Assembly (NCBI GenBank): GCA_020635285.1
Contig: JACKAB010000016.1
Coordinates: forward strand, 1 to 14,678
Origin: Ignavibacteriales bacterium
GTDB lineage: Bacteria; Bacteroidota; Ignavibacteria; Ignavibacteriales; Melioribacteraceae
Direction: 5' to 3'
DNA: 14,678 nucleotides
Made by a program: the position numbers and the translations under genes. Shown here piece after piece: positions 1 to 7,817 of this stretch. Under the pieces are notes generated by a model. The model was given only the letters and a program-made list of their open reading frames with translations. It ran no database searches and was not told the origin of the DNA. The stretch's first letter is position 1; each line of letters opens with the position of its first letter.

Positions 1-43
1 TGTTGTAAACTCTCAAAAAGAATAATTTATTTTAAGGATTTGT

Positions 44-1198
44 ATGGTAAAGAAAGTATTTGTTTCTGGATGTTTTGATATGCTGTACAGCGGACACGTA
101 GCATTTTTTAAAGAGGCCTCACAGTTTGGTGATTTATACGTTGGGATTGGTTCAGATTCTACGATTAGATCATTGAAGGGACGAGACACCATAAACAGTG
201 AACAAGAAAGATTGTATATGGTCAAATCAATTAAGTACGTTAAAAATGCTTTTATTAATTCAGGTTCTGGAATTATGGACTTTGAAATTAATCTTAGGGA
301 ATTAAAACCAGATATTTTTGTTGTGAATGAAGACGGTTTTTCACCGATGAAAGAGGAATTATGTGACGAACTAAATATTGAATTAAAAATTCTCAATAGA
401 ACTCCTGATATTGGATTACCTCCAAGATCTACTACTTCAATTCGATCATCTGATAATTGCATGCTGCCGTATAGGATTGATCTGGCTGGAACTTGGATCG
501 ATCAACCTTATGTTTCTAAATATCATCCGGGATGGGCAATAACTCTCTCACTTGAACCAATAATTGAATATAACGAACGCTGTGGCATGGCAACATCAAC
601 ACGAAATGCGGCGAAAAAAATATGGCCATATCATTTGCCAATGGATAATCCAGAAAAATTAGCAGAAATTTTGTTTAAGTTTGAAAACATTCCAGGATCA
701 AAAATGATTTCCGGAGCCCAGGATGCAATAGGTATATGCATGCCAGGTCTAGTAAGGCATTACTACAATAATAATTATTGGCCAGAAAAATTTGAGTCTA
801 TACATGATGATTCGATCTTAACATGGCTTGAAGATCATTTAAGTATGGTATTATTATGGCCAAGAGAAGATGATTTGGATTTACTTAAAGAAACTTTTTT
901 GGATAGAACAAATGTTGCAAGTCTTGCCTCAGCTTCAGATAGAGCTTGGGAAGCAATAAAAGGTAAGGATATTAATAAATTTGCAAGTGCTTTTCTGGAT
1001 TCGTTTAACGCTCAAACAAAGATGTTTCCAGCAATGCTTAATAATAAAGTTCACTCGGCTATTGATAAGTATAAATCCACTTCACTTGCTTGGAAATTGG
1101 CAGGAGCTGGCGGCGGCGGTTATTTAATATTGGTTTCAGAAAAACCACTTAATGACGCAATGAAAATAAAAATAAGAAGAAAGGGTATGGAATTTTGA
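44..1198 (+). CDS. Bifunctional nucleotidyltransferase / GHMP-kinase-like protein
   Basis: Two domains are visible in 384 residues. Residues 1-135 are a cytidylyltransferase-like (TagD/RfaE-C type) domain: VSGCFDML at 7-14, then Y-S-G-H at 15-18 where the family HxGH motif is expected, and RSTTSIR at 128-134 matching the usual C-terminal STT/S motif. Residues 140-384 resemble a compact GHMP sugar kinase: LPYRIDLAG at 141-149, a P-loop-like GMATSTRNAA at 181-190, SGAQDAIG at 223-230 and the glycine-rich GAGGGG at 354-359. The architecture suggests phosphorylation of a sugar followed by nucleotide transfer, but the substrate is not known to me; the fusion recurs as a full-length family in Bacteroidota-type genomes. 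The start is supported by AAGGA at 34-38. Positions 2-25 read V-V-N-S-Q-K-E-stop and may be the end of an upstream gene, which would make this a downstream operon member. Oddity: Tyr15 replaces the first His of HxGH. Confidence 0.85.
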   Translation: MVKKVFVSGCFDMLYSGHVAFFKEASQFGDLYVGIGSDSTIRSLKGRDTINSEQERLYMVKSIKYVKNAFINSGSGIMDFEINLRELKPDIFVVNEDGFSPMKEELCDELNIELKILNRTPDIGLPPRSTTSIRSSDNCMLPYRIDLAGTWIDQPYVSKYHPGWAITLSLEPIIEYNERCGMATSTRNAAKKIWPYHLPMDNPEKLAEILFKFENIPGSKMISGAQDAIGICMPGLVRHYYNNNYWPEKFESIHDDSILTWLEDHLSMVLLWPREDDLDLLKETFLDRTNVASLASASDRAWEAIKGKDINKFASAFLDSFNAQTKMFPAMLNNKVHSAIDKYKSTSLAWKLAGAGGGGYLILVSEKPLNDAMKIKIRRKGMEF

Positions 1199-1206
1199 TA
1201 CATCTT

Positions 1207-1338
1207 TTATTCTTCAACAATTCTGTTTGGAAGAATTTCCATTTGTATGGTTTGACAAAAAGAATTTACAGCCTCTTGTTGTGTAAGTTTTTCCTCGTCA
1301 TTATATAACCAAAGATTTAATATAAAAATATGTTGCAT
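1207..1338 (-). CDS. Possible 43-residue small protein downstream of the DUF1059 gene
   Basis: A minus-strand ORF starts with ATG at 1338 and ends with TAA at 1207, beginning MQHIFILNLWLYNDEEKL. It starts 24 bases after the stop of the DUF1059 gene on the same strand and fills most of the gap to the convergent kinase fusion gene. The first 18 residues faintly recall the opening strand of small alpha/beta-barrel (DUF1330-like) proteins, so it could be a remnant of one. There is no convincing ribosome binding site, and an ORF this short can arise by chance in AT-rich DNA. Confidence 0.25.
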   Translation of the reverse strand: MQHIFILNLWLYNDEEKLTQQEAVNSFCQTIQMEILPNRIVEE

Positions 1339-1362
1339 AAATAAAGATGTAAAATTGTAGCG

Positions 1363-1602
1363 CTATTGATCATCCGGTAAAGAATTAAATTCTTTTCTCC
1401 TATTTTCGAACCATTCATTCAATGCTCCAGGAGTTTTCATAAGCTCTTGCATATCATTCATAGCCTTTAAATGGTCTACATCTCCCTTTTGAAACATTTC
1501 TATTCCATGTGCTTTACTCTTTTCAGCAATTTCTTCAAAAGAATTTGCCTTAAACTTTTTATCACACACTCCACCAAGTTGTTTGCAAGTCATTGTTTTC
1601 AT
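1363..1602 (-). CDS. Small DUF1059 family protein
   Basis: The 79-residue product matches the DUF1059 family over its whole length: MKTMTCKQLGG at the start with Cys6, a second cysteine at position 13 (VCDKKF), then the conserved FEEIAEKSKAHG and HLKAMNDMQELM segments. The function of this family is unknown. No signal peptide or membrane segment is visible, so it is probably a soluble cytoplasmic protein; the paired cysteines could bind a metal, which is speculation. The start at 1602 is preceded by AGGAGA (complement of 1606-1611). It is transcribed divergently from the CoA-binding protein gene across a very AT-rich 136-bp gap. Confidence 0.85.
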   Translation of the reverse strand: MKTMTCKQLGGVCDKKFKANSFEEIAEKSKAHGIEMFQKGDVDHLKAMNDMQELMKTPGALNEWFENRRKEFNSLPDDQ

Positions 1603-1738
1603 TTGTTCTCCTTTTTAGTCCAGTTAAAAACACCAAATGTCTTAACATGAATAATATAATATTTTCTTATCTTATTTCTTATATAAATATAAAATATATA
1701 TTAATTTTGGTTAAATGATTAATTAATTTGGAGGAAAG

Positions 1739-2191
1739 ATGACTTCAAAAGAGTCGGTCGCAAATTTCTTATCAAGTAAAAACCTTGCAGTAGTTGGTGT
1801 TTCAAGAAAGAGCAGTAAATTCGGGAATATTATTTACAAGGAATTAAAGAAAAAGGGTGTGAATGTTTTTGGAGTGAATCAAAATATGGGAAGTATAGAA
1901 GGTGACCAATGCTATAAAAATTTACTAGGATTAAAAGGGAAAATTGATGGTGTAATTAATGTCGTTTCGCCAAATCAAACTTTAGAAGTTGTAAAGCAAG
2001 CTAATGAGATTGGCGTTAAAAACATTTGGATGCAACAGGGAAGTGAATCGGAAGAAGCAATTAATTTCTGTAAAGAAAATGGAATTAATGAAATTCACAA
2101 AGAATGTATTCTGATGTTTGCAGAACCAGTAAAATCAATACATAGTTTTCATAAATGGATTTGGAAAATAGCCGGCAAATTACCGAATTAA
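1739..2191 (+). CDS. CoA-binding domain protein (YccU-like)
   Basis: This 150-residue protein is a single Rossmann-type CoA-binding domain of the family found in the N-terminus of succinyl-CoA synthetase alpha and in stand-alone YccU-like proteins. Visible features are the first strand and glycine turn LAVVGVSRKSSKFGN (16-30), the second strand VNVFGVNQN (41-49), DGVINVVSP in the middle, and IWMQQGSESEEA followed by ECILMF near the end, all typical of the stand-alone family. Members bind CoA or a related nucleotide, and no reaction is established. The start has a strong SD, GGAGG at 1730-1734. The tag gene follows after 26 bases in the same direction, so the two are likely cotranscribed. Confidence 0.88.
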   Translation: MTSKESVANFLSSKNLAVVGVSRKSSKFGNIIYKELKKKGVNVFGVNQNMGSIEGDQCYKNLLGLKGKIDGVINVVSPNQTLEVVKQANEIGVKNIWMQQGSESEEAINFCKENGINEIHKECILMFAEPVKSIHSFHKWIWKIAGKLPN

Positions 2192-2217
2192 AAACCTAAA
2201 TTAAGAAAGGAATTGAT

Positions 2218-2778
2218 TTGAAAAAAAGATGTGCATGGTGTGGAACCGATCCACTTTATATAAAATATCATGATGAAGAATGGGGAGTTCCTGCTCATGA
2301 CGATAGGCATTTATTTGAGATGATCAATTTAGAAGGTGCGCAGGCTGGATTAAGCTGGATTACAATTCTAAAAAAGAGAGAAAATTGTAACAAGTTATTT
2401 GATAATTTTGATGCGTATAAAATTTCAAAAAATTTTGAAAATAAAATTGAAATGCTTTTACAAAATCCTGGAATTGTTAGAAATAAATTAAAGGTTAATT
2501 CAGTTGTTACAAATGCAAAAGCATTTTTAAAAATTCAAAAAGAATTTGGAACTTTTGATAAATATATTTGGCAGTTTGTTGGTGGAAAACCAATTAAAAA
2601 TAGATTTAAAACTTTATCAAACTTGCCTACAAAAACAGAAATTTCAGATGCTATGAGCAAAGACTTAAAGAAACGGGGATTCAAATTTGTTGGTTCAACT
2701 ATTTGTTATGCTTTTATGCAAGCAACTGGTATGGTTAATGACCATACCAGTGAATGTTTTAGATTCAAACAAGTATAA
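2218..2778 (+). CDS. tag: DNA-3-methyladenine glycosylase I
   Basis: This 186-residue enzyme excises 3-methyladenine from alkylated DNA in the first step of base excision repair, in the cytoplasm. It is collinear with E. coli TAG. The four zinc ligands are all present at a one-residue offset: Cys5, His18, His176 and Cys180. The active-site region LEGAQAGLSW contains Glu39 (Glu38 in E. coli) and Trp47, and the KKRGFKFVGSTICYAFMQ segment is nearly identical to the family. The start is the rare codon TTG at 2218, chosen because AAAGGA lies at 2206-2211 with normal spacing and the protein begins exactly where family members do. It probably shares a transcript with the CoA-binding protein gene. 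Confidence 0.96.
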   Translation: MKKRCAWCGTDPLYIKYHDEEWGVPAHDDRHLFEMINLEGAQAGLSWITILKKRENCNKLFDNFDAYKISKNFENKIEMLLQNPGIVRNKLKVNSVVTNAKAFLKIQKEFGTFDKYIWQFVGGKPIKNRFKTLSNLPTKTEISDAMSKDLKKRGFKFVGSTICYAFMQATGMVNDHTSECFRFKQV

Positions 2779-2809
2779 TTCAGAAACAACTTGAAATATA
2801 ATTTAGAAA

Positions 2810-2831
2810 GTTGAGTTAATTATAACTCAAC
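2810..2831. terminator. Hairpin in a convergent gap, possible bidirectional terminator
   Basis: A perfect 9-bp inverted repeat (GTTGAGTTA ... TAACTCAAC) with a 4-base ATTA loop sits in the 62-bp gap where tag (+) and the GH2 operon (-) converge. The placement fits a shared terminator. The flanks are AT-rich, and the minus-strand side begins TTTCTAAATT, but neither side has a long clean T-tract and the stem is AT-rich, so its strength is uncertain. Confidence 0.5.
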
Positions 2832-2840
2832 AAATAAATA

Positions 2841-5681
2841 TTATTTTACTATGTTGTTTATTTCACTAATCGTAAGTGCAAATTCAGGATCAAACGCTTC
2901 ACTGTTCATATAATTATTTAAACTCTTTAATAATTGCTTTGCTTCATACCTAGAATCTAAATTAGTATGAAGATCTATTCCACTTACTAATAACTTTCCT
3001 TTCCCAACTTTTACTTCAAATAATAATGCTAACCTTCTATTTGTAAACCAGTCATCAATAACTCTAACTATTGGCTTAATTTGAACCGGGAATTCGTTTA
3101 ATTTAATTACATCAGCGTGAGACATTGCATCCCACCATTGCCAGTTGGAATGATATTCTGTTGGAAATAATTTAAGAGCTTCATGTTTTGGGTCGCATAA
3201 AATTCCTAATGTGTGTGGTTTTTGACCCTTCGTCCAAGCAGTATTCCAAAATATACTTGAAAATCCTACACCAACTTCTCCACCTTTCCCATCTTTTACT
3301 TTTCCTCGTCCCAAACTTAGTAGAACATTATTACCATTTTCTAATGCAGTAATTAGTTTTACTATCTATTTTTCAGTAATTAGAATATCTGAATTAATCA
3401 AAATATTCTCAATTTCAGGATAAACCCAAATATCCCAACTATTTGTATAATCAGAAACAGAAACCTCAAGAATTAATTTTCGTGGTACTCCGGTATTTGG
3501 TATTTCATAATTTATCTTCCCAAGATCTATTCCATTTCCAATAGAAATATCTGTTTTGGGGAGAGAGCCACTACTTTCTATTTTCCCATCAATTGTTGAA
3601 AGTTTCCATTTTGGGACAACAGATTTTAATTCTTCCGCATTAAAATTTGCTACTTCAACATCTGCGATTAAAGTTTCGCCTTCTTTAAATATTCTTTTTT
3701 CAAGTCTAACAAGTGGTACAACACTATTACAAAAACGACTAAATTCACTAGATGTTATATAACCTTTTTCTTCCCAGAATGGATCTAATACACCAACCAG
3801 AGCAGTTCCTTGTCCGGGAAAATCATGTAAGTCAAGTAACTGAAATCCACCAAATCCTTTAGTGCGCAAAGCTGCTTCAATTTCTGCCTTATAACAAAGC
3901 GCCTGTAATTTCCCTGATGCCATTAAAAAATTATCAGCTAAATCTCCCATGTGATTTGCTTCTAAACTTTCTTTAAATATTTCAAAGTTTTTAGGTTTTA
4001 AAACACCTGTATATTTTTTTATTTCCTTAAAATTTGGATAAACACACCACTGACCAATTTCGTGACTAATAACTGGAATACTATCATTGGGCATTTTATT
4101 ACGACTATTCCAATCGTAGTTTGTATTAGGATTTTCAGAATTAATTAAACTATGTAATTGCTCACCCCAACCTTGAATTCTTGGATCTGGAATGTTATGG
4201 TACTCGTTTTCTGCAATTGCCGGCCAACCTGCAGCTCCAGTGTATAATCTTCTGTTATCCTTATTCTTCCAGTAAGTTAAAAAGTCAACTAAATATTTTT
4301 TATAATTTTTTCCGCCAGGTTCGTTTCCATAAGCCATGAAACAAAATGAAGGGTGATTGCCATATTCTTTTGCAATTCTTTTACTCTCTTCCCAAACAAA
4401 ATTATCAACTGGTTTTCCATCACCTAAAGTTGTACTTTGGTTTGCCCACGAACCACATTCTACTTGTAAGTATATACCTTCTTCATCTGCTGCTTCAAAG
4501 GCTGCTTCTGGGGGACACCATGAGTGAAAACGCATATGGTTTAATCCAAAAGATTTAATCACTTTATAAATTCTTTTCCATTCCATTATATCTGTTGAAG
4601 GATAACCAGTTTTAGGAAAAATTGAACATTCCAGAGTGCCACGGAGAAAAATTCTTCTTCCATTCAATTTGATTTGATTATCATCAATATTAATTTCTCT
4701 TAAACCAAAAGTTTCAGAATATTTGGTTTCTATTTCATCGAATGTTAAGGCTACATTTAGTTTATATAAATTTGGATTGAACTCATCCCATAATTTGGCA
4801 TCTTTACCTAGGCTATATTCAATATCTATTTCATTAGAACCTTTTTGCAATTCGAATTGTTTTTTAATTGCAATAGAAGATGAAGATTTATTAGTAATAT
4901 CTTCTGCGGATATCACAAGAGAAATTTTCTTATTGTTCTCAAGTTCATTATAAATGTCAGCAGTTATTCTTACTGATTTATTTTTAATGTCTGGTTTCAG
5001 AATAAGATTATTTACAAAAACCTTTTCCTTTTTATTTAGAGAGATTTCACCAACAATACCATTCCAGTTTGATTGTGTATGATCTGAAATGCTATGTGAA
5101 TTTTCCCCAACATCAATATCTTTAACTCGGTTATCCACTCTTATTGTTAAAAGATGCTTTCCTGTAGATAAACTTGGCAAATCATATGTCTGTGGTGTGG
5201 ATAGACTATTTTGTGTCCCTACTATTATATCGTTAAGCCAGACGGTTGTTTCCCAATGACATCGTTCAAGCTTAAGGGAGATAGTTTTATTTTTCCAATC
5301 AGTAGGTACTACAATTTCTTTTTGATACCAAGCAACACCGGTATATTTTTTTTCGGGTTGCAACCAAAATGGAAAACGTACACTATCAGGATTATGATAT
5401 GGCGCGAATGCAGGATCTATGAACCATTCTTTTTGTTGGATACCGCCGATCCATTTTGTCTGCATTGTAATTTTATTACCCTTATCATTCTCGACCATTG
5501 ATCCAGGTAATTTCACTTTATCGATGAGTTTTTGATTATACCATTCCTCAGTCTCACCAATATCAAGTGAATCTATTTGAAAACTCCATTCCCCTGATAG
5601 ATCAATATTATTGGTTTCTTCAGAACTACATGAGGTAAGAATAACTATTAAAAAGTAAATGAAAATGTTTATTACTCTCAT
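2841..5681 (-). CDS. Lipoprotein GH2 glycoside hydrolase, interrupted at codon 772 as sequenced
   Basis: Read from ATG 5681, the reading frame spans 947 codons including one internal TAG at 3366-3368. The start is chosen over an upstream TTG because AGGGA precedes it and residues 1-18 form a lipoprotein signal (hydrophobic INIFIYFLIVILTSC with Cys18 as the lipidation site). GH2 features follow in order: sugar-binding domain (about 25-220), immunoglobulin-like sandwich, then a TIM barrel with YGNEPGG (inferred acid/base Glu454) and VISHEIGQW (inferred nucleophile Glu541). The part after the stop, from 3365 down, contains FWNTAWTKGQKPHTLG, YHSNWQWWD and GKLLVSGIDL, a C-terminal domain known from long GH2 proteins, so it belongs to the same gene. 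A missing base in the T run 3369-3373 plus an extra base in 3357-3360 would explain the stop and give EKIDSKLITALENG. Substrate is unknown. It is the last gene of the sugar cluster, 84 bases after the other GH2 gene. Confidence 0.85.
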
Positions 5682-5765
5682 TTTTATCCCTAAATTATTT
5701 TTAATGTACAAGTATAATTTTATATAGTCATATAAAACTTCTTTATAAATACATATTGATCATAA

Positions 5766-7739
5766 TTAATATTGAACTACACAAAATCCGTTTGGACGTA
5801 AATTTTAAAGAAAATCTTGAATTAATATTCTCTAATCGTGTAGAGAAAGTTTCACCTGGCATTAAATCTGGAAGTGGAATTTCCAGAAGTTCATTGTCAA
5901 TTGTGTAATACTGAATCTTATATGATCTGAGTGTGTATTGCGGGATTGTGTTTTTTACTCTAAACTTGAGCATTGCATGTTCATTTTCAATACGTTCAAT
6001 TTTGGTTATTTCAATTGGCGAAGCAATTTGTTTTAGAACGGAATATGAGGGTTTTGGCTTTAAGTTCAAATCCATAATTCCATGTCGACGGATTTTATAT
6101 TTTCCAAAACCTTCTTCACCCATGTGAGTTCTGTAGTCATTCAAGCTAAAATATATATAACCAATTATATATGGTCTTTTGCTCCATTCACCAATGTGAT
6201 ATATCATCTCGTCAATTCTACGAGCATCACCACCAGTAAATGCAGGTTCGGAAATACCATTCTCTGTTATAAGTAGTGGGCGATCACCAATAGTATTCTT
6301 AACAATTTCAAACATTTCCGGAAGTTGATATCTATTCTCTGCATGCCATGTACCAATATATTCGTTCCAGGTTGGAAGATCACAAAGAAGAGATTCATCA
6401 TTCCCTTTACGTTTCCACATTTTATTTGATACAACTGTAACCATTCTTGAGGAATCTAGATTTTTAACGTAATCTTTTAGTGTTAAAATAGTTTCTTTTT
6501 TCGTTCCGCCATTAACTTCATTACTAAGTCCCCATGAAAATATACTTGGATGATTATAATGAGCTTCAATCATATCTGATAATTGTTTTTGAGCAGTATT
6601 CATTAATTCTGTTGTTAAATTTCCCGGTTGCTGCCACCATGGAATCTCTTTTTGAACAAGGATGCCATATTCATCCATCAAGTCTAATAAATAGTCATCT
6701 TGCTGCCAATGAAAACGTGTAATACAAACATTCAAATCTTTCATTGCATACACAACAGAATCCATAACATTCCTTGGTTCAGCAGCACCAAAATTAGGAT
6801 TGCTATTTGCCATATACTCTATACCAGGCAACCTTACTTTTTCGCCATTCAAATAAAGGGTCTGGCCCTTTAGCTCAAGTTTCTTAAATCCAAAAGTAGA
6901 TATTTCATTATCAGAGATCCCTTCTTCAGTAACTACATATGTTTCTAGTATATATAAATGAGGAGAATCGAAATGCCATGGCTTTATTTTCCCTAAATCA
7001 AAGGCTTTTAAGAATTCATTGTTTGATACACTTAACTCTATTGTCTTCGAGCTAATTACTTTTTCGGATTTCTTTTCCTTAAAAATATATTTGAATTTTA
7101 CTTTGTTTACATCTTCTTCCCATACTTTAACAGAAACATTTACTTGACCGGTACTATCATGTAAATTAAAATTAGGGGTAATATGAACATATTTAATTGA
7201 AGGTTTTTCAGTTATTATTAGAGAAACTGATCTAATAATACCACCATCATTAACCCAATCGAAAGATTTTTATATGGAAACATTGTCTCAGAAAAAGAGT
7301 TATTAACAGAAACAACGATTGTATTAATAAAATTAAATTTAACAAATGGTGTAATATCTATAGTGAAAGGAGTATACCCAGAATTAAGATTTTCTTGCTT
7401 TTTTCCATTAACATATACGATGGCATCGTGATAAACAGCACTAAATTTTATACGAAGATTTTTACCTTTCCAATCTTTCTGTATTTTTATCTCTTTCTGA
7501 TACCAAGCAAGTCCTGCATATTCTTCTGTACCGGATTCAATGTTCCATGTATGAGGAACTAATACTTCTTTGCCAATTTTAGTAGGAATTCTATTTTGCC
7601 AATTTTCTTGTGCCCTTTATCTGTAGAATCAATTGCAAATTTCCAAGAACCATCAAGTGATATTATTTGACGGTTTTGTTCTTGAGCAAAGCTTAAGCTA
7701 AACGACAATAAAACCCTATTGCAAAATTTTTAATTTCAT
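5766..7739 (-). CDS. Secreted GH2 glycosidase (beta-galactosidase/glucuronidase-like), frameshifted as sequenced
   Basis: The gene begins at ATG 7739 behind AGGAGG (complement of 7743-7748). As written it is broken by five single-base discrepancies: one base short near 7727-7731, 7710-7713, 7613-7618 and 7267-7271, and one extra within 5800-5806. Correcting them gives 658 residues, the usual GH2 size. The corrected protein starts with a Sec signal peptide (MKLKNFAIGFLLSFSLSFAQ), then LDGSWKFAID and VPHTWNIESG of the sugar-binding domain, AWYQKEI, and a TIM barrel. SWGLSNEVNGG carries the inferred acid/base Glu (codon 6517-6519) and PLLITENG the inferred nucleophile Glu (6262-6264). The end reads LRPNGFCVVQY-stop, a normal GH2 C-terminus; the uncorrected frame runs on to 5743 with an atypical tail. 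Exact substrate (galactoside, glucuronide or other) cannot be told. It lacks a lipobox, unlike the downstream GH2, so it is probably periplasmic or secreted. Confidence 0.85.
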
Positions 7740-7788
7740 TTTCCTCCTATATATAAATCTTTTCTAATAATTCTAGTGATACATTTAT

Positions 7789-7817
7789 ATTATAAGCTCT
7801 CCAAACAAATTAAACAA
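7789..7817 (-). promoter_or_regulatory. Possible internal promoter before the first-transcribed GH2 gene
   Basis: On the minus strand a perfect TATAAT (complement of 7789-7794) lies 17 bp downstream of TTGTTT (complement of 7812-7817), overlapping the end of the DUF5107-TPR gene and about 50 bases upstream of the GH2 start. The -35 matches the sigma-70 consensus at only three of six bases, and chance matches are common in DNA this AT-rich. Bacteroidota-type primary sigma factors also prefer other motifs. Confidence 0.25.

Noticed and set aside
13..462. 149-residue minus-strand ORF opposite the NTase-kinase fusion
   Set aside because: It overlaps a well-supported conserved domain on the other strand, has low-complexity composition and no recognisable motifs.
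1603..1738. Promoters in the AT-rich divergent gap between the DUF1059 and CoA-binding genes
   Set aside because: Promoters must exist here, but the DNA is so AT-rich that many -10-like strings occur and none has a convincing partner element at the right distance.
2841..3314. A separate 157-residue gene after the lipoprotein GH2
   Set aside because: It is in the same frame as the GH2 segment upstream, has no SD or natural start, and its motifs belong to the C-terminal domain of long GH2 proteins. It is treated as the end of the same gene.
3366..3368. Recoding of the internal TAG (for example as pyrrolysine or by readthrough)
   Set aside because: No recoding signal or Pyl machinery is visible, and neighbouring genes show the same homopolymer-type discrepancies, which explain it more simply.
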